Assembly (NCBI GenBank): GCA_029721515.1
Contig: CM056559.1
Location: 10,390,501 to 10,454,500 of the forward strand
Length of the DNA: 64,000 bases
Direction of reading: 5' to 3'
From: Synanceia verrucosa
Lineage: Eukaryota > Chordata > Actinopteri > Perciformes > Synanceiidae
A program made the position numbers and the translations under genes. Numbering within the stretch: the first letter of the stretch is position 1; each line of letters begins with the position of its first letter. Of the stretch, positions 51,061-64,000 are shown one piece after another. The notes under the pieces are model-generated. The model was not told the origin of the DNA and searched no databases. It worked only from the letters and a program-made list of their open reading frames with translations.

Positions 51061-54000
51061 CACACAAATTAACAGTGTGAGATAAAACATGGCTCACCCA
51101 TACATAAATTGTTCTGTCTTGCTTTCCCTATTTTATTGTACAAATTATGCAAGCAGACAATATTTATATTAATATTTTAGGACTCTTTTATAATTGCAAT
51201 CGAATCTCTTGTATCATTTTGAACAGAAGAGTGTGACCTGGAATCAGGCAGAGAAAAACTAACAGGCCTTTCCCTTGTTGCTGCTGAGTGCTAATCTCAT
51301 CCAATCATGCAGCAGCGATACAGTCATCGGTTTATTAAACCTCGCAATAAACAGAACTGTTAATCTTACAATAAGCCCCATTTAATCAACAATTTGGTTT
51401 GCACTGAATCACTGCTATTTTCGGGTGCTGACATTTGACAGTTAAACACCCTCAAACACAGAGAAGCACACCCACATGCACAGACACAGTGTGAGCACAT
51501 GTGCATGCAGAGGAACAGAAACACCATGACAGCATCTCTATTACCCCTCTATAATACACAATACATCTAATTAGTGTTGTTATGGTCGCTTTTCTCCATG
51601 TTCCTATCATGTTTTGGGCATCGTTTGAAATGCTCTGACATGATTTTTTTTTTTTTTTTAATGTGAAACTTCATTTAGAAAATTTTTTTTCAGATCCTAA
51701 ATTAAGTCATCTGAAAGTGTCTACTAATAATGAAGTCATAAATCAAATTTGTGGGGATAATATGTGAGGATAATTTTCCTTTACAAATTGAGTTTGCCAA
51801 TTATTCACACCTGTTTTTTCTCACATTGTTTGCATTGGATAATAAGCGTATGCTGCTCAAATGGTAGGGTATTTAGGCTCTTGCAATGTTAAATCGTTCC
51901 CTAATTCTCTGTATCAGCCTACGCAAAGAGGAAGCAAAACCTCAAGCTGATACCACCCTGTCAATGCTGTCAAAGCGTTTGATTTGACGCTGTGATAGCC
52001 TTCATTCTAATTAGCTTTCTATCTGCCACAGACACTCTTAGGTGCCAGGTCAAAATCATTGATGCTGAAAGTCAATGATTATCTATTTTGCTTCTTCCTT
52101 TTGTTGCTTTACAACTGAAGAGGCAACTCATCACAATTGTGAAGCCTCTTTCTACAGGCTGGCTGAGTAGGTGGAAGCCGCTATGACTTTTACTGTGCTG
52201 AAAATAAACATGCTCATTCAGAGTAGCAATTATACTGTCATTATCTTGCTGTTGCAATTATGCCCCTTTCTTTCTGTGCTTACCATGATGAACACTCTTC
52301 TTATATACGTTAAAGTGTATGGTATGATAGATGTCAAGGTGCAAGTATGGTTTGGTTTCCTTCTGAGATAAATAGTTCACATGCAAAAATGGAAAGATGG
52401 TGAATGATTCATAACAAATGGTAGATTCCTTTCCTTTTCCATATGAAACATAAAAAGGTACATTTGCAGCCACTTTGAATGAAAGCATTTGCAACAAAAA
52501 ATATGAATCAAATCTATCTTCTCAATCAGTGTTTTCTATGTTTAAAGAGAAAAACAAGAAGATGTGGCAGTTGGTTGCATCAGGATGCTGAACCTACTAA
52601 CTTCACTCATGAAAAAGTACAACAGGGACCACTCTGCCATCTATTTGAGTGACTCAGATAACTCAAATGCAATAACCTGTTTTACTGGAAATGGCATTGA
52701 GAGTACATATTTTAACACTGAAGGGAATTTCACTGTGGTGATGCTGCGGTAAGAAAAAATGAAATATTGGAGTGCATCCAGGAAGCTTCAAGACGAGTCA
52801 TTGAGAGAGAAGAAGACAGATGTGAAGGTCTAATAAATAAAAGGCACTGCTGCATCATCTACAAAGACAAAAGCCCTCAGGACACACATTCCACCTATGC
52901 ATCAGTGTTATTGATACAGTAAGACATAAAGGTTATTGTAGTGGTGATTGCAGCCATTACCGACTCAGATCAAGCCATAAGGGTAAAGATGGCAGAGCAC
53001 CCGCCCACTGGAAGGAGAGGAGAGGGAGGTTGGTAACAAGCCTCCAACGACCTCATTAGGTCGTAGGGAAGCACCAACCTAACAACCGGTCTTGTCTCCT
53101 GTGAGTCCGCATACTTCAAACACACACGCCTGGTTGCTTTTCCATTAAGGTAAAGGATGCATGTAGGAAAAGATGCAGATGTGTACACACACAAACATCC
53201 ACACACAGCATCCCTGTTCAACTCGACAGAGGCTAAAAAGCCATAAGTAAATTAATTGCTACTGTAAGCCCCACTGTACCTTTATGGAACAACTGTTGTT
53301 CATAAAAAAAATGGTGGAGTGAATAAAAGTGGGGTTTTTTCCTGTCTGATCAACATCAGAGTGCTGTGTACAGTCATCACAGGCAGTTTATAATCCAGTA
53401 TATTCCCACACTGGCCTGCATGGGGCTGTTGACCATGGTTGACCAGAGATGCAATGCACTAAAGGATCAATCTATGGACACTGTAGTAGCTGTATCTTTC
53501 AGTAATCACATTCCCTCTGCTCTGCGTTTGGCACAGAGATGCAGTCATTTGCTGCTGAATTGTGACCACACCACAACATCAGCATCACTCACTATCAAAG
53601 AAGATATTATCTTTGACATTACCAAAAGCCCCAGCCCTCCTTCCCTACAATCATTATCGGTGAAAGTGTTGCGTAATTGGTCAGTTGTCCTTTAATGAAA
53701 CCAACTGAAATCCAGAGCTGTCTGCTTTAATTGCATTCAAATGAAGAGTGAGAGGAGTATGACCCAAACTAATTTCAGTGATTAGTGAGTTATTAATAGT
53801 ACCAGTCTGTAATTACAGATGACCCCTTGAATGTACGTGTATTTTTTTTTATGTTGTCTAAAAATTTCCTCTCTTCCATCAAAGTAAATAATTCTCATCA
53901 GTATCTGCCTCAGGGGCCTGCTGCAGCACACGACACGCTAAACAGACTTGTGAAAAATACGTCAGTCCTTTTCTAAGTGAAAATGGAATTTGGAAGATAA

Positions 54001-54789
54001 TGTTCGTATGTGTGAGATTTCATGCTCACAGTGTAACCCACGTTGATAAATCAGATTTGGAGCGACTGCTTCTACCAGTTCTGCAAACAGAAAAACAACA
54101 GTGGGAGGAGATGCAACAAGTGAGTAGTCTACCAAAAAGGTCATTTGGCCACATAGACTGGTAGCATTTTAACCAGGTATCAGACAAAAATTAGGATGTT
54201 TTTTGTCCAGTTGCTTTCAAGCTGCTCTGATATCACTAAATTGTGCAAGAGAAGAAACCCCAAAGAAACAAAAGATTAAATTGCAGATTGTTTGATTGTC
54301 TTATTGACTTTTGGTCTGCTGTACAAACAGCACTGCTCCCAGTAATCCCAACCGACATAATGTGCAAAAAAAAGGGGAAAGTGCTGCAACTCTCAATAAT
54401 TTACCAATGTGAAATATCACTGTCAGTCTTTTCAGTCTCAACATGTGCATTTGTTCTTTTATATTGTATAATTGCTGGTCTCATGCTTATTTTAGACATT
54501 TATACAATGTAATTGAGCACACATACTGTATCAGAGTCGCTGACTCCTCCCTCACCACACCCAGAAATAAATATGCAAATTTATTGAAATAGGTTCCACA
54601 CTGGGACTGTCCTCATCACCAGAGGAGAAAGAGGAGAAACTTCAGGGCGTAGCCACCTGAGTTAAAAATACAGGAGTAGACACCACGTGCTGCACTTGAT
54701 GCAGGAGCAATACTGATGAAGCTATTGATAATCGGGGAGGTACACATGCAAACCATGAGTCAGGGAGAACACTGACGACGAGTCAGCAT

Positions 54790-55430
54790 TTACTCTAGCC
54801 GCCCCACATCATGTCCACCTCTAGCCTGATCCCGTCATGCTGTTTGTCAGGGATCGTGCCACCTCGCAACGATGATGGTCAGATGCATTTTTGCACATCA
54901 CAAATAATCTGCACACTGAGATAGTGCTTTAATTGCAACATGAGTGCTGTTGATTGCTCTGATTACATTCTGATTACATTACAGAATCCGGCTATCACTG
55001 CAAATTGTGCTTTAATGTTGACCTGTTCAACTGCATTGTATGTGAATTTTATCCACCTGGCTGACATGCGGATGATCCAGTCCCACACAGGTGGCATGGC
55101 CCGGCTCAGGGTCGACTGGCTCACTCCCGATTGGTCAGCCAGCTCCTGTGCCCATGAAGCCTTGTGTAGTCGCCTCCTGTGTGGGCTCTGGCAGTACCAA
55201 ACTCCTTGCTGTGGTGCTCCAAGGCCGGTCACAGCTCCTCACAGCTGTTTCCCAGCATCCCCTCTAAGTGTCGCCAACAGTTACGCCAGCTATGAAGTTG
55301 ACTACCTGACCGTGTTTCTATACAGCTTGTATAGAGATCTGGCACACCTTTTTTATTGATATGGCAGTATGCATTAGTACTAGTATTAGTACTGCGCTGG
55401 GTTTGTTGGCTTTGCAAAAGGGACAAAATT
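54790..55430 (-). pseudogene. PIF/Harbinger transposase pseudogene
   Basis: The longest open piece (55232-54963, minus strand) reads ELADQSGVSQSTLSR, then an IKFTYNAVEQ segment and NIKAQFAVIAGF. This pattern belongs to HARBI1-like transposases: a helix-turn-helix-like GVSQSTLSR followed by the approach to the first catalytic Asp. After a frameshift near 54975 the next piece reads RAINSTHVAIKA, where the usual AID motif has Asn in place of Asp. Further on, LTIIVARWHDP is followed by a stop. Upstream, CEEL-stop-PALEHHSK is also recognisable. Stops and at least two frameshifts make it non-functional. No terminal inverted repeats were located. Confidence 0.75.
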
Positions 55431-58329
55431 GCAACGCACTAAACAACAACGTTAACATGAGACTCGTTACTGTCCATGCTGTCCATTGTTTACCTCGCAG
55501 TGGTCCGACTGTAATGATGATGTTGTCAATGTGATGACGTATGGGAGGGAGGAAAACAGGCATGCAGCAGCTGGCAGTGTGAAAGCCTAAGGCTGGTTGA
55601 CCCGTGTTAGAAAATCCCATGTCGACCCTTTAATTTCAATGTGAAGGTGTTATCTGATACATGGGGCCCCAGGTACTTTTACAAAAGAGGTGGGTTTGCA
55701 GGGTCTAATATGTTGGAGCTGAAATGCTCAAGTGATTGCTATTGAATGAGCCAAGTGTAATAAGATTAAAGGAGTTGAAATAGCATTGGGAGCATTTCTA
55801 TTACCTCCAAATGCCTCAACGTGGCAAAGGTAAGCCATGGTGCTAACCCTGTGCCCTGACAGCACAAACAATGGTGAAAGTGCTGACAGAGAGGAATCAT
55901 TAACGCTCTGGATGTCTTTTTTAGAACCTTTAAATGGATGTCTGGGATTGGCTAAAAAAGCTCTAGTTACTGTAGAGGGTTCCAAATATTATCCAGTGTT
56001 TCATAATGTTGTGTACAAAAACATTGAGGTTAGGTATTGGCCTTGAATTGTTGGAATAGGTTGCCAGTCTCAGCAAATGTAGGGTTAACATCTGGACACA
56101 AGGACTGGACTGTGCTTCATATTGTGTTAATATTGTGAGCTCAGTATTATAATAACGATCAAATATTATAAAACAGAGATGACTAATCGCCCTGTTAAGT
56201 ATTACTCATTATTAAAACCTAGCTGCAGATAATTTCAAAGCTGTAGGTAAACTGCAAGCTGTTTCAGGGATTTCCTGCTGATAAGAAAGTATTTGGATGA
56301 AGAATAATTTATCAAAGCTGAGACCAAAAGGTCACACAGACAGGAGGATCTATGCTTGCTTTGTTCAACAAACAAAAGCCTCCCCGACTCTTGAGGAAAA
56401 TGTCAAGGAAGCTAGCACTGAAAGGCAGTTTAGCACAGTCCAGGCTTTCATTTGGCACTTGACACGAGAGGCTGAAAAAATTACTAAAAGTGACATACGA
56501 GTTGTGTCATGCCAAGCCTGAATCTGACACATCACCCCCACTTTACCTTTTAATTGTTGGCCTTTTAAAGGCTGAGACACTGAGCCAAAAGAAAAGCTTG
56601 TGAGTGAGGGTGGAAATATTTTTCTTTCCACACCTTGAGGTTCTGTGTGTGTCAGGCACCATCTGCTGGGGTTGGAATGATCTGGAACTAGTGCTACTAA
56701 TTTAAGGTCTACAGGGACACTCTGGACCATGCATTCCTCTTTCAGGGTATTCAAACCAAACACACATCAAGATAATTGGGGGGAGATTTAATTTCTCCAG
56801 GGGAATTCTGTTCTTCTTTCTTTCTACTTTTTCCATTTATCCTCATAGCTTTCCCCTCTCTTCTGATAGTCACCCTGTCAATCGCTGCACATGTCAGCTC
56901 GTTGGTCCAGATAGTTTGCTGAAACATTCAAAGGATCCCCCCATGGGCCTGGAGGCAGTTCTTAAGCCATTTAGCTCTGGCATTTTATCAAGCTCTACAG
57001 GAGTCACAACCAATCAGAACATTCCCTGTCCAATGACTTTCATTCAATTCGCTGGTGTATGCATGCAACACATGCACGCATTCATGCACACATAATGAAT
57101 GTGGATGTACACAAGGGTGTCTGATATCCTCTGACAACACAGCCTAACCGTAGATAAAGCTCTCTCACACCTCTTGATGGACATATTGAGTGTGTGTCCA
57201 GCTCCTCGGTATATCAGTGAGAGACAGCCACGGAAAGGTTCACTGTTCTTTCTGCATACTGCAGGTTTTGACTGCCTGTTGCTCATCACGCCTCATAAAA
57301 CCAGGACCGATGGGCTGTCATTCTAATTAAAATGTGTGTGGAGCAGTTTGCGTGTTTAAGTTATTTTGTTATGCATTTAATGACAAGGTAGTCACTTTAG
57401 AAAGTTTGTGTCCTTGTGTTTTCATGTATTCTGAATATAGAGATGAATTTGTGTAACTGCTCTATAAGAGGCACAGAATGCACTGTAGTGTGTATACACC
57501 TCACAAAACACAACAAGCACAATACTGCCCCTCATAGTCATTTAGGGTTACAATTTTTAGCCAAACATAATGCACTGTATAGCTTGTATACATGCCATTT
57601 AGACCTATACATGTATAAATAATAGACACGCCATTAATGTACAGACAGACCAACCTGCCAACATAACTTTCTCAGCATATAACTGTAACTGGGAACATAA
57701 CCAGATCCTGATGGATCTCCTATTGGGTTTAGAGCCTAATTGGCTCCTCCATCCTTCCAGTGATGGTGCTGGTCCCTGGAGTGTTGACGTGTATTTGACA
57801 TGCTGGGGAACGGGTTTCAGGAGGGAGAGAATGTAGGCCAGTCGGATACATTCATATGGATCCAATACAATTAAATGATTTACTGGTCAAAGCACAATGG
57901 GGCTGCTGAGCCACCATTGTGCCGCGCACACATACTGTACAGTAAGTGTATTGTCAGTGAACTGTGTTTTCAAGCTAGATGGCTCTTATAGTGTTACTGA
58001 GATTTACAATAATTCCACTGCTAGTTAGAGGAGTCTGTGTTTACACTGTCTGTGATTTGGAGGCCATTTTGAGCCTCCCGTTAGTGCTTTAGTTTCTTTC
58101 TGAGAAGGTAAACTATCAATATTTCATCTTAGCCTACACGTGTTATAGATAGAACTGCTTGCAAAGGTCAGTGAAGCTCTCATGGCCATTCCTTAGTCAT
58201 TATTTGTTTGTTTTGGTTCACTACTACTAGGGGAACATACACTGCTGAAGAGGACATATAAAAATGCCCATGTTTTCAGTGCTTATGCACATACATTTGG
58301 ATACCTGGAGAGCCTACCAATCCATGAAC

Positions 58330-58600
58330 TGTGAAGCAAGATGATCCAGAATTTTTTTACTGGGCTGAAGCAAACCATTCCGATTTGGCAATCATATGTA
58401 GGCTCAGACTATATCACACATAGCCTGAAAAATACCTTTGCAAAGCTGCACCATATTTTTATTGCAAACCAGTCAGAGCAGATGGGGCTTAAAGAGACAG
58501 GCACTTAAATGGAGCGTTTCAGTTTTTTTTTTCTTTTTTTTAAACATAAAATTATAAGTAAGGACCTGAAAATGAGCGTAATATGTTCCCTTTAACATTC
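58330..58600. mobile_element. non-autonomous repeat fragment
   Basis: Contains CTTAAAGAGACAGGCACTTAA, GGAGCGTTTCAG and, at the end, GGACCTGAAAATGAGCGTAA then ATGTTCCCTTTAA. This order is common in a teleost dispersed element with a GGGAACATATTA-type end. The class was not confirmed. Confidence 0.45.
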
Positions 58601-60892
58601 TGGGTCAGTTTTAAGAGACGTTTCATGCTTCATGATTAGGAGGCATTTCTATGGTTCAGTTGTTTATCTTTTCTGAACTTTTTACTGAAATAACCAATAA
58701 ATAATTATTAACTTTCAATGAGGTGCAGTACTTCCAAATTTACTTTACTTTAAAGTAATGCCATATTGCAGAGAACAACATTGAAAATAAAAAAAAACGA
58801 AGTTTTTGAAGACTTTGGACATTGTGCATCTTTTGTCTTGTAAAACTGGAAGTAATTCTTCGGTTTTAAATAATTCGGTACTTTATTCTCATGATTTCAC
58901 CTCAGTCCAGCACATTTTTCTGGAGAATGGCTTTCTTCAGGAGTGTCGCTTTAATAAATGAGGTTGTGATTTCACAGACTGCATCAAATTTGGACACTGA
59001 AACCCTGTTTGGGTTGTTTGGGTTTGCAATTGAATTTAATAAGCACATGCAAGCTGCAGCACGGTGCTGTTTTTGTTGAATACATGTCATTTCTCTTGGG
59101 AGCAGTGTGCTGAATTCAAATGTTACTATTGACTGTCCAGCTGCATCAAGTGATTTGGCTTTAAACCCTGAACTATTGGCTAATAATAATGCACCTTACC
59201 CACTTAAAGACTATGTAGGCTACCACCTTGATGTAAATATCCTTATGCAAGTCAATCCATCACTGTGTAAAGCTGTAGCAGAATCTGTGCTATTATTACT
59301 GCTTCTCGACATTAAGTAAGCAAGGTTAAGTAGCTCATGCTGAGATAAATAGTTTTTTTTTTAAATGGCCAGTTGTCTGTGAGCATCCAACAGATTTGAT
59401 TCAACAGGAGTGTCTTGTGCAGCACTGTATCAGATAGCTCTGATGACAATATTTTCCGCACAATAAGGTGTGACAGATCAGACACAGGGGATGTAAAATC
59501 CATATGGATGAAGACTGGATGGAAAGCAAATGCACACAACATCTATAGTCTCAGCAGATATGTTAACTAAAGATGCTTTTATTGGAATTAGCTGTTCACA
59601 TTCCTCTCTAAAAACAGAATTCAAATAGTTGATTTTCCTCCAACCTGACAACGTTCAATTTGACAGTGTCATAAACAGTGTTGAGGTCTCCAGAGATCCA
59701 TAGCTGCTGATTTTCAGTGGGGCTGCTGGCAACATGTCAAAGCAGGTTTTTTACCTGATTAATAATCATCATGGAGGGTTGGGTCATATTTAACAATAAC
59801 CTATCACATTCTTACCTTTTTTGCTTTTTCCTTCAGTCATTACTGACTCATTAAAAGTACTATGGTTACCAGTCTCAGCATCATCATGCTCCATCATATG
59901 CCATTGGAAAAAAGGCAAACCAATGTTGCTTTCCCAAAGGAAATAAAAACAAAACACTAAAACATTGTTTATCTGCACTAAAATTTGGTGGCCAAATAAA
60001 TACTGTATATCCCAAAGACCTAAAACAGAGCAGCATCAGGCTATAAACTGCAACAATCATAAAAATGCATGTCAATATAATAAAAAATCACTGAGTATCA
60101 TTGACACCCTGTAAGCCCAAACAGGTTTATCAGGAGAGCTGCAGATGATCCACCCGTTCCTCACCTCATTTATATTGCCTGATGTTGTTAACTTGTTAAA
60201 GCTGCTCAGCAAGGGCTGATAGGATACAGGACTGGTTGTGCAGCCAGAACAGCAGTCGGTCACCTGCCCTGCACGAAGCGCTGTGTCTGAGCCCCCTGGA
60301 GAGCCCGGCACTAATTACAAACTGGAAAGCACAAACATATCTGAAATCAGCGCTCCGTGGGTTGGAAAGAACAGCTTGGCGCAGGCACGCTGCCACATTT
60401 TCAAATTTATATGTACTACAGCTCACTTAGGGCACTTTTCCTTTGCTGGATTATGGCGGAGCGCAAATGTTTGCGTTCAGTGGTTTCACACCAAATGCCA
60501 AACCGGATCAATACTGTAAACAACCGACCTGCTATGCAAATAAATCATCCCTATAATGCATGTTTGTATGTTTGTTTGCGAGACGCTCTTGTGCGCTCAA
60601 GCAGACTCATGTTTTGCTTCCAAATGGACAAATAATGCGAGCGAGTTAGGGTGAAGCGAAAATAGTCTGGCAACAGCAAATTCACCTTGAAAGTTAATAC
60701 CACAGCAATCACACCTAATACATCACTTTGTATCACCCTGAACATGTCATTAGGTCTGCTGAACTGGATCACTGAACCGTGCTGTGGGATGATTTTACAC
60801 ATAAAGCATAGGTAATAATAGTGCTACAATGAAGATATATTGTTTAGTCAAGTTTAATTGGCACATCACACACATTAAAAAAAATGTCTTAC

Positions 60893-60970
60893 CTTCACGC
60901 CATAAGTTTGACCGAACCCTTGTTATTACAGGCTGTTAAATCCAAACGCATCCACAGTTAGCTCCTACTG
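60893..60970 (-). promoter_or_regulatory. candidate drd2 non-coding exon 1 with TATA box
   Basis: On the minus strand, TATAAA lies at 61004-60999. A strong donor (GAAG then GTAAGAC) ends a possible exon at 60893. The transcription start would fall near 60970. The acceptor at 40315 needs an upstream exon of this kind. No cDNA evidence is available, so the limits are inferred. Confidence 0.4.
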
Positions 60971-61249
60971 TGTCATCTGCTTTGCACATTGTTTACTCTT
61001 TATAACCGAGTCGGTGCAGCGGCTCGGGTGCGAAGCACTAGGACAGGATGTTAGGAAAATGGTGAGAGACAAAAATACATGAAATTTAAAAAAAAAATCA
61101 AAATCTTTAAATAACCAACTGTTTCCCGGATGTTTAGTGAAAATCTCAAGGAACGCTTTTCGTCCGTTTCGGTGTTGTGAAGTGAAGCAGAGGTTGCAAC
61201 TGTACGGTGTCCGTCTGGTGTCCAGGAGCTTTTACGCACGGAGTTTTAC

Positions 61250-61320
61250 CTTCGCTGCTGACGGAGACAGCGACTGTAAAGAACTGTGGAAAATCAAGGC
61301 GGGGTTATATCCGTTTAAAC
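61250..61320 (-). promoter_or_regulatory. second candidate drd2 first exon and promoter
   Basis: A donor-like GCGAAG then GTAAAAC ends a possible exon at 61250 (minus strand), with a TATAA at 61309-61305 about 55 bases before it. The surrounding 61010-61290 is CpG-containing and GC-richer than the rest of the window, as expected for a neuronal receptor promoter. It could be an alternative to the exon at 60893. Confidence 0.3.
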
Positions 61321-63172
61321 CCTGACAGGGACGTACATTTCCCTCAGTGTCACCGATATGGAGGAGACCTTATACAACCCTATATTTTCATCACATTTTC
61401 CCAACATCTTGGTGTCACGAGCTGCGCGTTTTAGTAATTACTTAACATGTGAGGAGGTATGGATGTGGATGATAGCGCTGTGACTGGTTTGAAGGAGGAA
61501 TAGTTTGATAATTATTGAGCGTGCATTAATGGTAAGGCTGCATACTTATAATTAGTAGCCTACATTAGTGCAAGATGTGGAAAATGGTAATGGAGTGGGA
61601 AATTAAAGAAATGGGTGGACGGTGGTGAAACCTGCATATGGACTCAAATCTCTCTGTCTTTCACAGAAAATAAATGACTAGGGAACAGCATCACACCAAC
61701 GATGCCAAATCGTGTCAGGGGCGTAAAGTGTCTGTGTGTGATGGGGGTATAATGATCCCGATGACCCCAACCACCTTTGAGGTCAACCTTCATGTTGATA
61801 CACACCTGTAACGTTTTGTGACTAAATCATACACATCTGTAATATTGTATTGCAATATAATATCTATTGCCATGACAAAATCTTTCCACAGACAGAAGTA
61901 CTGAAAACCACACTACAGTTAGTAACTCCAGGATTACACACATTTTGACATTACCAGCAGTGATAATTTTATCACAAGTCATGATAGTGGAGAACCTCTA
62001 CAGGAGTTCATGTTAAATCAAAGGTTGACTTTAAAGACCAGTGCAGTCTATGCAAGGGTATAGGAAGTGTGGGGATATAAAGAATGGAGAAGAGAATGTC
62101 ATTATTATTATTATTAAGTGGTTAGCAATCTTAAATTTAAAATAGAAATATTAATGTTTTTATCCAATAATAACCCCCATGTCAGTATTCAATAAGTGAC
62201 ATCTCAGTCCCACGTGGAAATCAGTGTGGTAACAGTTAGAACCTCAATCCAAAACTCTGTTTTTTAGAGCAACAGTTATGTTTGTGTTAATTATAATCTT
62301 GTAGTATGTATATATGTTGCAAGAAACTCGTGGATGATTTCATCACATAAATCCCTGCCAGGGTGATGTACATTTGTTCAAATGTTAATTTTTTTAATCA
62401 CTTTGCTCAATTGCTTCTCACAGCTGAGTCTTAAATAAGGATTTTTGTTAAAGCACAGACTCCCTAATATATGGAAACAACACAGTATAATCAATAGAAG
62501 TCCTTGTTTTCATTAAAAGACAAAAAGAGGGTGAGCACTGAATAGTCGTGTCCTGCTGGCACCTCTCAGTGAGGTTATAGGACTGGCTTTAAACCTTTAA
62601 AACTATATGCATTTGACACTGAAATACAATAGTCAAAGACTGTAGGCACAGCAGGATAAACATAGCCATTATTTATATTAGAGTAGTTAATCTAGGTGCA
62701 CTGGCAGTAATGTTAAGTAAGTATATTGAGGCAAGTACTTTAGATACTTTAGTTGAATATTTTATTATTTATTTGGGAAATGTTGTGCATATAAGTCTTC
62801 TCCATGACATTCAAAGGAAAATGAAAATTTGACTCTATTACATCTTTCTTTTATGATAAAAAGTCAACATTCAATATCAGATGTAATAGTTGCATAATGT
62901 TACATTAATAGTATTTAGTGTTTCCTGTAATTACAACATTGAAACACTGTATGCATAAATACATCACAATAAGTTTTTCAAGATTTTAAATGATAATACT
63001 TCCCTGTATTTGCATTACAATTTGAATGTATGTATGTTAATTGGAATGGAGTAATAATAACAACATTAAAACACTGTTACTTTTAGAAATGGATTTGAAA
63101 ACATCTCCTCCTACAGATTTCTAGTTCCAATTTCGTCATTCCTGGTGATAATTTGAAAAACATGACATAATA
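61321..63172. other. region upstream of drd2 promoter candidates
   Basis: AT-rich sequence with a short TTA run at about 62100. I see no gene or mobile element that I can name. Confidence 0.5.
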
Positions 63173-63495
63173 TTAACTCTTTGAGTGCCATCCATTTTTT
63201 TAAACAGAAAGTGCCTTGTGCCAGCATTTTTTTTGCCCATTTTGAGTCATATTTCAAGACCCACAGAATATTTTGCACTCTGACTCTGATAACATTAAAT
63301 TTTTCAAATAAAAGTAGAGACTCCCTATTTCATCATGAAAAAAAAGTTTGTTTTTACCTTGTTCTGTTCTTTGCTTTGACTACGTCTCCCAGAAGCCCCA
63401 ATATTACTCACCGGCTGTAGGAGACCACAATCGGCAGCCCGCTGGCAAAAAAACACTTTGACGGTGAAACACGTCAATGGCACTCAGACAGTTAA
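63173..63495. mobile_element. TTAA-flanked inverted-repeat element (MITE-like), complete copy
   Basis: TTAA at 63173-63176 and at 63492-63495 bound the element. The first 19 bases (TTAACTCTTTGAGTGCCAT) match the inverse complement of the last 19 at 17 positions. It is 323 bp long and has no transposase frame. A TTAA target duplication is the signature of piggyBac-type transposition, so it is probably a non-autonomous piggyBac-like element. Confidence 0.7.
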
Positions 63496-64000
63496 GGTTA
63501 GCAAAAGTAGGCACACTTTAATGACAAGCATACACATCTACTGAATTCAAAATAAAGGTTCTTCAATATTTTGTATGAATATTCAATAATCATTCAGGGA
63601 AAACTCTAAATCCTAAAGAGCCCAATGCCACACAAGCCTGCAGATATCCTCTGAAGCTCTCAAAAGGCATTTTGGGATATGTAGGAAGAAAAGCAGTTGA
63701 AGCATGAGTTGGCAACACAGGCCAAGGTATCACAGCTCAAATTACAACACCCAAACACAATCGCACAATGGCAAAAACATCACAGATCAGTGACACAACC
63801 AAAGTGTGGAACTTTCCTCTATTGGAAGCTGCCCTTGTGAGGAATGCCTCTTCTCACTTTAGTGCTCTTATGGCGACATCTGTTCTCAAGTAGATAGTCA
63901 AATCACAGTTCAGACTTTCCTACTGATTCACACACGTACACGCACAGACATCCCAGGCTTGTTGCGGGAGGCACAAACACATCTAACTGCCATAAGGCAA
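63496..64000. other. right end of window
   Basis: No gene or repeat recognised in the last 505 bases. Confidence 0.5.

Larger units (their letters stand above)
40316..60892. other. presumed drd2 intron 1 (about 20.6 kb)
   Basis: No functional coding exon was recognised. Content includes a LINE-tail-like segment (about 41000-41145), one truncated copy of the TTAA-type element (42647-43039), a degenerate foldback-related repeat (50903-51060), a PIF/Harbinger transposase pseudogene (54790-55430) and a repeat at about 58330-58600. A long first intron after a non-coding exon is also the arrangement in human DRD2. Confidence 0.5.

Noticed and set aside
53366..53695. 109-residue plus-strand frame in drd2 intron 1
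   Set aside because: No similarity recognised, no promoter or splice context; a chance frame of this length is expected in 64 kb.
56365..56763. 132-residue minus-strand frame in drd2 intron 1
   Set aside because: No recognised domain and no flanking splice signals that would join it to another exon.
1..64000. CRISPR arrays, bacterial operons, rRNA or complete tRNA genes
   Set aside because: Looked for and not seen; the sequence is vertebrate nuclear DNA with spliced genes.

Overview
The window is vertebrate genomic DNA, almost certainly from a teleost fish. It holds two spliced genes with large introns, and its interspersed repeats are types familiar from teleosts: a tRNA-headed SINE with a GGAT-type tail, foldback elements, a TTAA-flanked inverted-repeat element, a Penelope-like fragment with a hammerhead-like core, and a dead PIF/Harbinger transposase. 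The gene pair is the conserved vertebrate ANKK1-DRD2 neighbourhood, arranged tail to tail.

Layout. 1-2158: upstream sequence with one repeat fragment and no recognised gene. 2159-10647 (+): ankk1, nine coding exons whose phases all agree and that join into a 751-residue protein with an N-terminal RIP-type kinase domain and about 11-12 C-terminal ankyrin repeats. 10648-25333: 14.7 kb between the two stop codons with no recognised gene. 25334-40283 (-): drd2, seven coding exons giving a 467-residue dopamine D2-type receptor with every hallmark residue present, including the in-frame 87-bp exon that separates the D2-long and D2-short forms. 40316 to about 61 kb: the presumed first intron of drd2, leading to two candidate non-coding first exons near 60.9 and 61.25 kb. 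61.3-64 kb: no gene seen apart from a TTAA-flanked element.

Function. Drd2 is a plasma-membrane Gi/o-coupled dopamine receptor. Ankk1 is a cytoplasmic kinase-like ankyrin protein of the RIPK family; its physical link to DRD2 is long conserved, but a functional link cannot be read from sequence. The most notable protein-level result is that this ankk1 has Asn in place of the catalytic-loop Asp and Tyr in place of the Gly of DFG, so it is probably a pseudokinase.

I found no wholly new biological system. The best leads are the kinase-dead ankk1, the hammerhead-ribozyme-like motif at 23881-23927, and a SINE of unusual chimeric structure inside ankk1. All calls are by eye; no alignment or database search was run.
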